Positions 43,289 to 55,796 are shown, counted from the stretch's first letter. The stretch: 64,000 nt of DNA from Canna indica (GCA_034359265.1 CP136891.1:49778001-49842000), one strand, 5' to 3'. Notes: a model not told the origin generated them from the sequence alone. Translations and numbers: made by a program.

Positions 43289-44921
43289 ATGTTTAGTGAA
43301 ATCCAATTAGCTCAAGGGTCCTCTACTCATACTCCATCACTATTTGATGGAAACAACTATGCCTACTGAAAGATCCGCATGAATGACTTCCTGCAATCTA
43401 TAGGCATGGATGTATGGAGGATGATTTCAGTAGAGTATAAACAACCCAATAAGGATATGAATCAATGGGACCAAGAAGTGATTAGACTCTTCAATGCAAA
43501 TGCAAAGGCCGTCAATGCATTATATTGCGGCCTATCAATTAATGAATTCAATAGGATTTCTACCTGTAAGTCCGTATATGAATTATGGAAGGTCCTAGAG
43601 ACCACACATGAAGGGACTTCACAAGTAAAGGAATTCAAAATAAATCTACTCATGCATGACTATGAAATGTTTAAAATGTAATCACATGAATCCATTGATG
43701 TCATGCATGCTAGATTTCAAAATATTACAAATGGCTTAGCTAACCTTGGCAAAGAAGTAAAGGAAGAGGAGAAGGTAAGGAAGCTCCATCATTCCCTTCC
43801 AAAATCTTGGGAGCCCAAGGTCACTGCAATCATGGAAGCCAAGGACTTGAGTACCTTGAAGATCACCAAGCTCATTGGATCTCTCATGACACATGAGACC
43901 CACATGAAGCAATACCAGGAGGAAGATGCCCCCAAAGGCAAGACCATTGCCTTAAAAGCATCACATCGGGTAGAAGAGTCGTCATCATTCGAGGAAGAGA
44001 CGGATGATCTTGAAGAAATGGCGATGCTAGCAAGAAGATTTATGAGTTTCATGAGGGGGAGGCATGAGGAAGGGAAGAGGAGGCTACACATACTAACATT
44101 GCAACAAAACCGGGCATCTAAGGAGGGATTGCCCACTTCTCAAGATAGCTTCCACCTCCAACCCTAACAAAAAGAAAAAATACAAGAAAAAGAAGAAGAC
44201 AATGATGGCTACATGGGATGAAAGCGAGGATTCATCAAGCGAAGAAGACACAAAGAGTGAAAAGGCAAATCTTTGCTTGATGGCAAATGATGGTAAGGTA
44301 AGATTTACTTTCGGTGAAGTTTCTTTTACTCAAGAAGAACTAGAAAGTGAATTTGAACAAATGCATGATGAATTTAATGCTATTAGGAGAAAATTTAGAG
44401 ACCTTAAAAAGGACAATAGATCTTTAGAGCTTGAGAATGATAGTTTATTACTCACATGCAATGCTTTAAGAAAAGAAGTAGACACCCTTAAGGAGGAGAC
44501 ACACACCCTAGAGAAAGCTAAGAAGGACTTAGAAAATGACAACAAAAAATTAGAAGATGAAAACAAGTATTTAAGTGATCAAGTAGAGCACTTGAATAAT
44601 AGCATGCTAACATTAAAAAGGGAACTTTGCATGCTCAATGAAAAGATGACAACCATACAAAATGCCATTTCTAAGGTTGTCCATAAAAAGAAATCATCAC
44701 ACTCCCATGCTCACACATACACTAGAAGAAAATTTAATGGAAATTGTTTTTCTTGTGGCATATTTGGCCATATGGCGAAGGATTATGCTTTGAGGAGGAA
44801 CTCACATGCAAGATTTACATGGGTTCCCAAAATGACTAACACTCAAGGACCCAAGAAAATTTGGGTACCTAAAATGGTTTCTTCTCCTTTTGTAGATGGA
44901 GAAGCATTCTCAAGCAAGTAG
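43289..44921 (+). pseudogene. gag: Copia-A(+) gag, broken
   Basis: ATG 43289 (MFSEIQLAQGSSTHTPSLFD). Codon 27 is TGA (43367-43369) where Trp is expected. A second stop lies at 43679. The UBN2 domain reads NDFLQSIGMDVWRMISVEYK to KLHHSLPKSWEPKVTAIMEA. The first zinc knuckle is lost by frameshift near 44060. The coiled coil runs 44300-44690. The second knuckle CFSCGIFGHMAKDYA has its last Cys changed to Tyr. It ends with WVPKMTNTQGPKKIWVPKMV. Same domain order as the minus copy. Confidence 0.86.
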
Positions 44922-45900
44922 AATTACTCGGATATTGGATAACGGTTGCTCAAAGCATATGATGGGTGACATCAACTTATTTGCAACTCTATCAAGCAAA
45001 GATGGTGGACTTGTCACATTTGGAGACAATGCCAAAGGTAAGATTGTTGGCATTGGTGACATAGGTATACTCCCTTACCCATGCATTAAGAATGTTTTAT
45101 ACGTTGATGGGTTAAAACATAACTTGATTAGCATATCGCAATTATGTGACAATGGATACATAATTATTTTTGAAGCATCTAAATGTATCATTAGAAGTGC
45201 ACCATCAAATGATATCATGTTTATTGGAAATAGGCAAGAAAATGTCTACACCTTAGAATTAAATATCTTGTCAAATCCCTATGTTAGATGCTTAGTTGCC
45301 ATGGAGAATGACTCTTGGTTGTGGCATAGAAGGCTAGGACATGCTAGCATGAGCCTCATCCAAGAAATATCTAGGAAAGGATTAGTTAAAGGCTTACCCA
45401 AGATAAAATTTGAAAAAGTCAAACTTTGTAATGCATGTCAACTAGGTAAGCCAGTCAAATCTTCATTTCATAGCATTAGTCAAGTCAGTACATCTAGAAT
45501 TCTTGAGCTTGTGCACATGGATCTCTTTGGTCCATGTGATGTAGCTAGTCTAGGTGGAAAGCTATATTGTTATGTATTAGTTGATGATTTTTTTAGATTT
45601 ACATGGGTTTTCTTTTTGGCCAAGAAAAATGAAACCTTTGATTTTTTCAAAAAGTTTACAAAGAAAGTTATAAATGAAAAAGGAGATTCAATTTTAAAAA
45701 TTAGAAGTGATATTGGAGGGGAGTTTAAAAATGAAAAATTTTCCGAGTTTTGTGATGATTTGGGTATTGAACATACCTTTTCTTCCCCTAGGACCCCTCA
45801 ATAAAATGGGGTGGTTGAGAGGAAGAATAGAACCTTACAAAATGGGGTGGGCTAGGACCATGCTATGCAAAAACAATTTGCCTAAGTATTTTTGAGCATT
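44896..45900 (+). pseudogene. pol: Copia-A(+) protease and integrase
   Basis: Starts at ATG 44896, overlapping the gag end by 26 bases in the +1 frame, right after a TAG in its own frame. The protease triplet is DNG instead of DSG (RILDNGCSKHMMGD). The integrase zinc finger follows: WLWHRRLGHASMSLIQ and LCNACQLGK. The core has LELVHMDLFGPCD and IRSDIGGEFKNE (usual RSDNGGEF); a stop replaces Gln just before NGVVER. About 100-150 bp of the integrase C-terminal part is deleted at about 45840-45900. Confidence 0.87.
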
Positions 45901-45920
45901 GGAATGGTAAAATCCCAAAT

Positions 45921-47922
45921 ATGGGATATTTTTATATCTTTGGATGCAAATATTTCATATTAAATACTAAGAAGAATTTAGGAAAATTTGATTCTAAATC
46001 CGATGAAGGGATTTTCCTAGGTTACTCCATGAATTCTAAGGCATATAGAGTTTACAATCGTAGAACCATGATTGTTGAAGAATCTATGCTTGTTACGTTT
46101 AATGAAACTAATGATTCTTGTAGAAATGTGAAGATTGTAAATGTAGGTGAGGAACTTGAGGATCTCACACTTCATGACAAAGAGGTGGAAGATGAAGATA
46201 ATGAGGAAACTCAACATGAAGATCCACCATCCTCAAATCTACCTCAAGTTGAAGATGATGAAGAAGAAGCTCTACCGCCTCTCCCTAAAGGATATCAGTT
46301 GGCAAAGGATCATCCAATAGATCAAGTCATTGGAGAACCTTCAATGGGAGTGGTAACACGCTCTAAACTCAAGAATATTTGTCAATATGTAACTTTGATA
46401 TCTCAAGTAGAGCCTAAGAAGAACATAAAGGAAGCAATAGAAGATGAGTTTTGGGTACTAGCTATGCAAGAAGAACTCAATCAATTTGCTAGAAATGATG
46501 TAAGGGACTTAGTGCCTAGACCTAGTGAACAAACGATAATTGGGACTAAATGGGTTTTTAGAAATAAGCTAGATGAAGAAGAATTAGTCATTAGAAATAA
46601 AGCTAGGTTAGTGGCACAAGGGTACAATCAACAAGAAGAGATTGATTATAATGAAACTTATGCTCCTGTAGCTAGATTAGAAGCAATTAGAATGCTTTGG
46701 GCATATGCTAGCTTTAAGGGTTTTAAACTTTTCCAAATGGATGTTAAAAGTGCATTTTTAAATGGTTTCATTATTGATGAAGTTTATGTTGAACAACCCC
46801 CCGATTTGAAAGTTTTGAGTTTCCAAACCATATTTTCAAACTTAAAAAGACATTATATGATTTAAAACAAGCCCCTAGTGCTTGGTATGAAAGGCTTTCA
46901 AACTTTTTAATAGAACAAGGTTTTAATGTTGGAAAAACCGATGTTTCACTTTTTATTAAGCATCGTGAAAATGATATGTTATTAGTTCAAATTTATGTTG
47001 ATGACATAATTTTTGGTGCTACTAATGAAATTCTTTGTAAGTGGTTTGCTAAGTGTATGCAAGATGAGTTTGAGATGGGCATGATGGTCTCCAAATCAAG
47101 CAAACCAACAAAGGAATCTTCATCAATCAAGACAAATACACAAAGGAGCTCATCAAAAGATGTGGGATGAATGAAGCCAAGATAGCTTCTACACCAATGA
47201 GCACATCCATCAAGCTTGACAAAGATGAAGAGGGTGTCAAAGTTGACGAAAAATGATATCGATGTATGATTGGTAGCCTTCTTTACTTAACCGCAAGTAG
47301 ACCCGATATCATGTTTAGCGTCTGTGTATATGCTAGGTTTCAATCTTGCCCTAGAATGTCTCATTTAAGTGCAGTCAAAGGCATATTGAGATATTTAAAG
47401 GGCACGGTTGACTTAGGGCTATGGTATCTATGTCATACATCATTTGATTTAATCGGTTTTTTGGACGCGGATTTTGCCGGGTGTAAAGTAGATAAAAAAA
47501 GCACTAGTGGGTGTTGTCAATTCTTAGGAGAGAGTTTTTTTTTTTGGTTCTCAAAGAAACAAAACTCAGTTGCACTTTCAACTACATAAACGGAATACAT
47601 AGTTGCGGCTAGTTGTTGTACACAAGTCCTTTGGATGAAACAAACCATTTTAGACTATGGACTTGAGTATTCTTGCATACATATTCATTGTGATAATACT
47701 AATGTAATAAATTTAACAAAGAATCCTATTTTACACTCTAAAACTAAGCATATTGACTTAAGATACCATTTTCTTAGGGATAATGTGACTAAGGGAAATA
47801 TATCGGTAGAATTTGTATCCACCAATAAACAACTTGCCGATATATTTACAAAACCCTTGGTTGAAGAAAGCTTTACAAATTTTAGGATGCAATTAGGAAT
47901 TTGTGCTTTTTCTAGTAGTTAA
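45921..47922 (+). pseudogene. pol: Copia-A(+) RT and RNase H
   Basis: An acidic linker ([13 protein letters not shown]) precedes [58 protein letters not shown] and YVDD at 46994-47005. A frameshift at about 46800 follows VEQPPD. RNase H begins LIGFLDADFAGCKVDKKSTS with its first Asp, and ends HIHCDNTNVINLTKNPI and IFTKPLVEESF at 47922. Stops at about 47254 and 47587 break the frame. Active-site residues remain readable although the protein does not. Confidence 0.88.
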
Positions 47923-48401
47923 AATGTTCTTCTTCAAAACTTATACAGGTTTCAAAACTTGCATTCTATAAAAGTATCATCACACTTATGTAATGCTGTG
48001 TAGTGGGGCTTTGCGACTTATTGATGTTTGCCTTCTATAGGCCCACATTAATAGGAAGGACTATAGTGGTAGATGATACTTGGTTTTATGGCTTTCTTGG
48101 TTTTTATGATGAAACTCATAAATTGTACCTTAATTCTTACCCATTTTGATTGATGTCAAAAGGGAGAGAAAAAGTAAGGTCACAGTTGGTTTTTACGATG
48201 CATATAGTTAGGGGGATTTACAAAAATGATATGCACATTGATAGGGGGAGAATAGAGTGAGTTATAAGTATTTAAATACATATGTTGAGTTTTATATCTT
48301 GTATACCTTAACTCATGAATGCCTTAACTCAAACTCACAAAAATATGCATATGTTTCTTAAAATTTCATGTTATGTATGTCATCATCAAAAAGGGAGAGA
48401 T
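47923..48401 (+). other. Copia-A(+) 3' region with polypurine tracts
   Basis: Non-coding. Purine runs AAAAGGGAGAGAAAAAG near 48160, TAGGGGGA near 48210, TAGGGGGAGAATAGAG near 48243 and AAAAAGGGAGAGA (48388-48400) next to the LTR. Confidence 0.75.
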
Positions 48402-49769
48402 TGTTGGCTTAAGGGTTTCTCTTAAGCCTCGATCTCTATTTTGATGATAACAAACAAGTATTTAATCTATGTGTGAAGTTTTGAGTTTAGGTTGAGGTTG
48501 CGATAAACATGCGAAGTTCGTTCAAACGAAACGAAAGAAAAGATCGTCGAAGAAATGAAAGTAGAAAACGTCAAAGAAAGGCTCGGGTTTAGATCAAGTA
48601 GAAATCATGTTATATACCCTTAGGAAGATTTTATCCCAAGCCAAATTGTAAAGTTATCCAAGTTGAAACTTGGTAACTAACCCATAAAAAAGCATGTAAA
48701 AAACTCAAAGTAAAAATCAGCCTCAGCCTTAGTTCGGTCGACCGAACAAGGCAGAAGTTTTGCAGTAGCCTATTCGATCGATCGAATGATGCCAAAATAT
48801 GGCAGTTGCCATTCGGTCGACCGAAGTTGGTGAAGCATTGGCGGAAGGCTACATCGGTCAACCGGTTGGTCGACTGACCGAAGACAAAATTTGGCAGAAG
48901 GTTCATCGGTCGACAAATCGGTCGACCGGATGGCAGATCACAAAGTCGCATCTCTGGCTTAACTGCATCGGTCGACCAGATTTGGGATGGATGAATCTGT
49001 GACTCCTTCGGTCGACCGAACAGTGCAAAAAATACAAAGAAAGCCAGCGGTCGATCGACGATCAACCGACAAGCGACTGAATGGTGGTAACAACTAGTTT
49101 TCTAGCCGTTGAACCGTCCGTTCAGCTGAGGGGTTATAAGTACCCCTCACCTAACTTCTTTAAAGCTTCTTAGAGCATTAATTGATCATTTAAGAAGTGA
49201 TTAAAAGCCTTCAAAGTGATCGATTTGCTGCGCCCTAATCTTCTGTCAAAATCCTCTTCAAGCGCTTGCTTCCCTCAACTCTGCTGCAACTCGAGTCTAT
49301 CTTCTGGCAAGTTGATGGTGTGAAGGCTTGAGAAAAGAGCTGTGGTTCCTCTCTCTATTCTTAAGCTCTTTTGCATTGTATTTGAAGTTTTATTTCAGAC
49401 TTGTTTTCAATCTGTAATAGCTACTAGGTGTGCTAGAGAAACACTTAGGAGAAATTTTGTAGAGTTGTATTTTGCCTAGGTGAATAGGTTTGAGGGGTTC
49501 TCAAAGAGGTGGGAAGAGTGTCCTCAATTGTATTCGAAGGAAAACACAAGTTCTATGGAGTAGGCAGTTGGCCGAACCACTATAATTACTCTTGTCTACA
49601 TTGCTTTCTTATTTGCTTATTATTGTTCTAAATATTTGATCACATCCATTGTTAAGAAACACTTGCACTTAATTGAAGTTAAATTTGAGTAAAAAGAAAA
49701 AAATGATTAAATAGAAAATAGGATAGATACTATTCAACCCCCCCTTCTAGTGTTAGATTTCATACAACA
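48402..49769 (+). repeat. Copia-A(+) 3' LTR
   Basis: TGTTGGCTTAAGGG to GATTTCATACAACA. Palindrome cluster 48735-49070. The TATA box is mutated to TATAAGTA at 49135-49142. It lacks a short segment near 49558 present in the 5' LTR. Confidence 0.9.
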
Positions 49770-49774
49770 CCATC

Positions 49775-50110
49775 CCACCTTGATAGCCATAGAGATCGCC
49801 AGGGTCAAGAGGTTTGTCAAAGGGCTGAGGTCGTAGATCGCCAGACTTATCCATTACACGGAGGACACTTCTTTTGCTTGGGTTGTAGATGAGGTGCTCC
49901 GTAATGAGGCATTGGTACTAATAGACAGACATGATGGACCCCAGAAGAAAATGTTTCGGCGTGTAACCGATGTCACAGGAAGCACTAGGAGCTTGCTGGG
50001 GACGTTCAAAGGTATGTTTTAGCTGTGGGCAGACTGGGCACTATATAAAGGATTGTCCTGGCAAGGGCAGTCAGCAGCCTGATCAGACCAGAGGAAAGGC
50101 ACTGATGTCA
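49775..50110 (+). pseudogene. gag: Gypsy gag, 3' part with zinc knuckle
   Basis: Continues the gag after copia-A(+): PTLIAIEIARVKRFVKGLRS, a stop, then SFAWVVDEVLRNEALVLIDR and a CCHC knuckle CFSCGQTGHYIKDCPGKG at about 50015-50066. The knuckle is intact but out of frame with the preceding block. Confidence 0.82.
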
Positions 50111-50194
50111 ATAAGATCCATGGCTTAGAGGGGTCAGACTTAGGGAGGAGGCCAGCGAGTTGGTGGTTCCGAAAGGCCCGCTGCCCGGATGTTT

Positions 50195-51190
50195 GCTTTG
50201 AACCAAGAGGGCGCTGTGGCATCCAGGGCAGTAGTGTTAGGTAACCTTGTTGTTGGTTCTGCTATTGCTTATGTATTGTTTGATCCAGGTGTTACACATT
50301 CTTTTGTATTTGTATAATTTGGTGCTAAGTTGTCAAGGAAACCCTCTATACTTTATTTGCCTCTTGTGGTGTCTACGCCTACGGGCGATTCTGTGCTGGC
50401 AGAGACAATCTTTCGAGGCTGCGAGGTGGTCATTTGTGGGCATGTGCTGATAGCCGAATTGACACTCATACCGATGCTAGAGCTTGATGTGATTTTGGGC
50501 ATGAACTGGTTGGCGAACCATTTCGCCTCAGTGGACTACAGGGCCAAGACTGTGACCTTCAGTAAGCCCAGATTGCCCCAGTTTACCTTCTAGAGTGAGG
50601 GAATGGGAGATTTGTTGGTGATAATTTCAGCTCTCAATGCTCGGAAGCTACTTCTAGGCCGTTGCCAATCCTTCTTAGCCTTTGTGTCTGTGGCAGAGGG
50701 GAGCGGAGCCGTCGCTAGGAGCATTGAGGGAACGCCAGTGGTATGCAGGTTCTCTGATGTGTTTCCAGAGGAGTTGCCAGGTTTGCCCCCAGAGAGGGAG
50801 ATTGAATTCTGTATTGATTTGCGACCAGGGGTGAAGCCGATCTCTATTCCACCGTATCGGATGACACCAACTGAATTGAGGGAATTGATGTCCCAGTTGC
50901 AGGAACTGCTTGAGTTGGGCTTCATTCGCCCAAGTGTTTCATCTTGGGGTGCTCTAGTGCTCTTTATGAAAATAATGATGGATCCATTTGGATGTGCATA
51001 AACTATCGGCAGCTTAATAAGGTGACAGTAAAGAATCGGTACCCGCTGCCCAGGATCGTTGATTTATTTGATCAGCTTCAGAGGGCTCAGTCATTTTCCA
51101 AGATTGACATGCGGTCAGGGTACTATCAGTTGAGGATTCGGGATAGTGACATCCCAAAGATTGCTTTCAGGTTGAGGTATGGGCACTTTG
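50195..51190 (+). pseudogene. pol: Gypsy protease and N-terminal RT
   Basis: Protease region: NLVVGSAIAYVLFDPGVTHS, with DPG in place of the usual DSG, then LIPMLELDVILGMNWLANHF. RT begins FSDVFPEELPGLPPEREIEF and includes [40 protein letters not shown] and [17 protein letters not shown] with the first catalytic Asp. It stops abruptly at YGHF, where a reverse gypsy fragment begins. The YVDD part that should follow is absent from the window. Confidence 0.86.
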
Positions 51191-51839
51191 TGTCACGCCC
51201 CAACTCAGGGTCACATCACCGACCAGGGTATACATGCCTATACCTCGCAGCCTAAACCATGCACATGTCAACTGTACAATAAAACATAGCGGAAAAGAAA
51301 TAACGAGTTTTATTTCAAATGGAAAACCAAACCAGAAATCATTATAAGTTTAGCAAAATAATAAAGTGCATAAATAATAAATCAGGTGCAACTTGTTCAA
51401 TTACAATGAAATCTGAAATAAAGACATGAGTGTCCCCAATGGACTACAACTCCAAAACACTGAAACACAAGTGCATGACTAATTACCAAAAACTCGACAA
51501 CGACCCCTAACTAAGACTGCTATGAGATCAATGTAGCTCCTTTGCCCTCCAGCCGCGCCAAGTGCTCCAGCCCACCTCACCGGTAAAGCTCTACAAAATA
51601 AAACAATGACAACGGGTGAGTTCGAAAGAACTCAGTGAGTGGTTCTACCAACCCCCACACAAAAAACCAAACACGGATATGATGCATAAAGCAAAACTCC
51701 TGACTCAAGCAGGAGAGGTCACAAGGGAGTGACCAGCTAACAGGCCATCTGGCCACTATTTGCCTGAAGGCAACAAACACCCAAACGGTGAAGATGAACA
51801 AGCATGAGCCTACCATGCCATAAGGCAACAAAACATATT

Positions 51840-52112
51840 AGGATAATTGGGAAGGCCCTCCGAACTTATCCTAATATAAAGAAACTCGAGAGCAATCGGG
51901 AAGACCCTCCGAACTTGCTCCACCAGATGCGAAGGGACAATTGAGAATCACCCATCCGAACTTGCCCCTTTAAGATATCAAAGAAATAATCGGGTAGGTC
52001 CTCCGAACTTATTCCTTAAAAAACACCCCAAGATAATCCGGTAGGCCCTCCGAACTTTTCCCACGAGGCCAAACCGGAACAATCGGGATTTGCCCATTCA
52101 AACTTGTTCCAC
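51840..52112 (-). repeat. Hairpin array in reverse gypsy LTR
   Basis: Six units readable as inverted copies of the array elsewhere: AGGATAA/TTATCCT (51872-51840 on minus), then stems of the GGAGCAA, GGGGCAA, GGAATAA and GGAACAA types. Arms read AGTTCGGAGGGCC with CCCGAT-like partners. Spacers differ from the other copies. Confidence 0.76.
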
Positions 52113-53853
52113 AGTTTGGTAATTAGTCATCCAACCTCCCGGGCCTAACCCGCAATCTGGCTCCTCAATGAGCCTCTCCGCCATTCATAAAGATATGGCG
52201 CAACATGACCTAAGTCAAGTCTCTCCTATGGTGTCTTAGGGGTGTCAACCTTATTGGGAAGCGTCTTACACTCCAATACCTGACCTTAACTCCTAGACCT
52301 GTAATGTCATAAACCTGTGAGGTTTTATTTCATGCATAACTTTATTTGTTGGTTCATAATAGTTTATCCTGACCCTTTGCTCAATTTTAATTATGCAATT
52401 AAAATTTAGATCACCAATATTAGGGTTTTATTTTAGAGTTTTGTTTAGCTTACTGTTGTGCCTGAAACTGGTGTATCTAACCCGAATCTGGTTTCCAGAG
52501 TATGACCTATGTTACCAAACTATATTTTCTGGTCAAAACGATAGGTTACATGACTATGCTCAGAAAAATACACACACCACAACAAGTAGTTTAAAAATAG
52601 CACAGATTCATCATTCTCAGCATGAAATTCGAGCAACATTAAATTTTTAGCATATCTTGAAATAAATCCGAAAATTCACAGAAATTAACTCCCAAAATTT
52701 CCATCACATCAGATTCATAATCATTACAGCAAATCTTATGGAAAACCATATTTAACATGCAAAGACAACAAGCATTACAACCCTCCTTAACCAAGAACCA
52801 ACCTTTATACTCAAGAATTAAAATCAAGAACCCTCATGCCTTCAAAATCAAACCCATCTTAGAAACACATGATATATTTTACAAAATCACAGATTTAATA
52901 ACTAGCATGCATTTACATTTACAAGTATCAAGATTGATGAACAAATTGATTTATAGAAGGCAAGAATATCTACACCCTTCACTTAGGCATTTCATCGAAC
53001 ACTTGGAGGGCACCTCTTTTCTCCACCTTGGCCGAGCACCCCTAGGATCACCCTAGGGTTGCCAAGCCCCATAGGGGAGGGTTTAGGGCCTCCTCAAACA
53101 CGGCATACAAAAAATATGATGAGAATTCGAAGAAACCCAAGAAGGAGGGGTAAAACCACCCACCAAAATAGGAAGGATGATTAGAGGAGAAATCCCGGAC
53201 GACGACCCTCGAATCCGGCTTCAAGAGATGGCGGCTCAACTCAAAGAAGGGGGAAGTGGGGGCGGTGGCTCCTCCTCGAGCCACCGGCTTGAAATAGAGG
53301 GGAAGACAGGGAGAGAGAGGGGTTGGCTCGGCTTGGTTGGGCGACACCTCTCTGCTCGGCTCCAAGGAAGGGAGAGGGGAAGAAGGGAGGTGACAGCTTG
53401 GACGGCTGGGCTGCTCGGTGGCTCCAAGAGGGGAAATGGAGGGGCGGTAGCTTAGGCGATTGGCTCCTCTCTTCTCTCCAATCGGTTGGGGCGGCTCCAA
53501 TAGGGAGCCGCCAGCCCTAGGGGGGGAATTTTTATAATCTCCTCCCACTTCCACCTAACCACACCCTAACCCACACTCTCCTCAACCCGGATCCCTGACC
53601 CGCTAACCCAAACTAACCCCATGAGATAAAACAAGCAACAAACACATACACATCTCCATGCAACATAATCAAATCAATTAGCTATATAATTAAAAATCAT
53701 AATTCAACTCACCCGAGCTCGCAAGATCGCACCGGACCATGAGTTGACTCGCTTCGACCTCGGACTAGCCCGCTAGGCTGACAAGCACAAATAACAAGAA
53801 AAGATAAATAAAAAGGAAAAATATCTAGGATATTACAATCCTCCATCCTTAAA

Positions 53854-54221
53854 GAAAAATCATTCACGAATTTTGGGAAAAAAGAATAAGGACTCACCAG
53901 ATCGTCAAACAATGAAGGATATCGCTCCCTCATATCCTGCTCTACCTCCTAGGTGGCCTCCTACCCGGAATGGTGCTCCCACCTGACCTTAACCAAGGGA
54001 ATCTCCTTGGACCTCAATTTTCTAATCTACCGGTCTAGCACCTCAACTGGCTGCTCCTCATAAGAAACTATTGAATCCACCTCTACTGCGGTAGGCTCAA
54101 TCACATGGGACTCATCCCAAATGTACTTCTTCAGCATAGACACATGGAACACTGGATGTACTCGGTCCATACTAGGAGGTAAAGCAACTCATAGGCCACA
54201 GTTCCCCTGCGCCTAAGAATA
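53854..54221 (-). pseudogene. pol: Gypsy pol C-terminus with chromodomain-like end
   Basis: On the minus strand: ALPPSMDRVHPVFHVSMLKK, YIWDESHVIEPTAVEVDSIV, EEQPVEVLDR, a stop, then KEIPLVKVRWEHHSG and EATWEVEQDM. The VFHVSMLKKY and IPLVKVRWEHHS blocks are the integrase C-terminus and chromodomain of plant chromoviruses. It ends near SLFDDLVSPYSF. Confidence 0.82.
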
Positions 54222-54996
54222 GTTCCTTGGCCATGTGGTGTTCAGGGAAGGGATAAAGGTGGACCCTGCAAAGATAGAAGCAATTCAGAATTGGAAGAGG
54301 CCGACTAATGTCACAGAGATTCACAGCTTCCTGGGGTTGGCGGGTTATTACACAAAATTTGTGGAGAATTTCTCCAGGATTGCAGCGCCATTGACCCGCC
54401 TGACTCAAAAGAAGGTCAAGTTTGATTGGGACAGTAAGTGCGTGGAGAGATTCCAGAAGCTTAAGGACCGGTTGACGTCGGCACCAGTTCTAGCAGTACC
54501 CTCGAGCTAGAGGGGGTTTGTTGTTTATTGTGATACCTCTCGAGTCGGCATAGGTTGTGTGTTGATGCAGAATGGTAGGGTGATAGCTTAGGCCTCCCGG
54601 CAATTGAAGGTCCACGAGAAGAATTACCCGACTCATGATCTTGAACTAGCAGTAGTGGTGTTCGCATTGAAGCTGTGGCGTCACTATCTCTATGGCGAGG
54701 CTTGTGAGATATACACTGATCATAAGAGCCTCTAGTATTTGCTCACCCAGAAGGAGTTGAATCTGAGGCAAAGAAAATGGCATGAACTTTTGAAGGACTA
54801 TGACTTCACGATCATGTACCATCCGGGGAAGGCTAATGTGGTGGCCAATGCTTTGAGCAGGAAGTCTATGGGCAGTCTAACGCATTTGGCAGTCAGGAGG
54901 ACACCGTTGGCTCAGGATTTGGCCATGTGTTGGGATGGCGGGGCAGTCTTGTCAGTATCAGCTTCTGGTGCATTGGTGGCTCACCTGAGGGTGTAG
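54222..54996 (+). pseudogene. pol: Gypsy RT C-terminus and RNase H
   Basis: Resumes with [40 protein letters not shown] and [20 protein letters not shown] stop (TAG near 54508) precedes RNase [49 protein letters not shown] and [17 protein letters not shown]. Three stops interrupt it. RNase H acidic residues are mostly retained. Confidence 0.87.
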
Positions 54997-55735
54997 TCCA
55001 CGTTGGTAGACATGTTGCGGGCACCGCAGGAACAGAATGCTTTTTGTGCACTCACTAAGGATCTGGCCAGGAGAGGCGATGCCGATAATGGTTTTGGTAT
55101 TGACTCGAAGGGCGTTATGAGGTTTAAGAACAGGATAGTGGTGCCAGATATGGCTGAGGTTCGCAAGCAGGTGCTAGAGATTGCTCATCGATCTACATAC
55201 ACTATGCATCCACGGGCCACAAAAATGTACCATGATCTAAGGTAGAATTATTGGTGGAAAGGCATGAAGAGAGAGGTGGCCGAGTTCGAGTCTAAGTGCC
55301 TGGTGTGTCAGCAGGTTAAGGTTGAGCATTTAAAGCCGATAGGGTTTCTCCAGAACTTAGAAGTACCATAGTGGAAATGGGAAAAGATAACCATGGATTT
55401 TGTGACAGGATTGCCAAAGTCTAGGAAGGGCAATGATTCTATCTGGGTAGTGGTGGATTGCCTAACCAAGATGTCACATTTAATGCCAGTCGGGATGACC
55501 TTTTCATCCGAGCAGTATGCGAGGTTATTTTTGGATCAGATTATTTTTGGACCGGGTGCATTCGGTGTTCTATGTATCTATGCTAGAACGGCAGATCAGA
55601 AAATAGAGGTTCAAGGAGATTCCCTTGGTTAAGGTCAGGTGGGAGCACCATTCTGGACAGGAGGCCACTTGGGAGGTGGAGCAGGATATGATGGAGCGAT
55701 ATCCTTCGTTGTTTGATGATCTGGTGAGTCCTTAA
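54997..55735 (+). pseudogene. pol: Gypsy integrase, core deleted
   Basis: The zinc-finger region reads HPRATKMYHDLR, a stop, NYWWKGMKREVAEFESKCLV and CQQVK. The core begins MDFVTGLPKSRKGNDSIWVV (first Asp) and breaks after YARLFLDQIIF. The next sequence corresponds to the C-terminal VLxYxxxRTADQKIE and KVRWEHHSG-like region in other frames. About 600-700 bp with the rest of the catalytic core is deleted. Confidence 0.84.
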
Positions 55736-55782
55736 GTTTTTTTTTTTTCAAAATTCAAGGACAAATTTTCTTTAAGGAGGGA

Positions 55783-55796
55783 GGATTGTAATATCC
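55783..55796 (+). other. Gypsy polypurine tract
   Basis: AAGGAGGGAGGAT directly before TGTAATATCC of the 3' LTR. Confidence 0.85.

Larger units (their letters stand above)
41887..49769 (+). mobile_element. Copia-A, plus strand, complete but degenerate
   Basis: 7883 bp with TSD CCATC (41882-41886 and 49770-49774), LTRs of 1345 and 1368 bp, PBS, gag, protease, integrase, RT, RNase H and polypurine tracts in copia order. Same family as the minus copy. Stops, frameshifts and a deletion in integrase make it non-functional. It inserted into gypsy gag between KYH and PTLIAI. Confidence 0.92.
51191..54221 (-). mobile_element. Truncated gypsy element, minus strand, inside the RT
   Basis: It carries a complete 3' LTR (minus strand TGTAATATCC at 53837 to GGGGCGTGACA at 51191, 2647 bp), a polypurine tract (TTAAGGATGGAGGAT next to the LTR) and the last about 380 bp of pol. 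Then it breaks off at about 54221. No TSD. About 250 bp of host RT that included YVDD is missing, so insertion was followed by a deletion spanning the other end of this element and part of the host. Hairpin units lie at 51840-52112 (minus). Confidence 0.84.
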
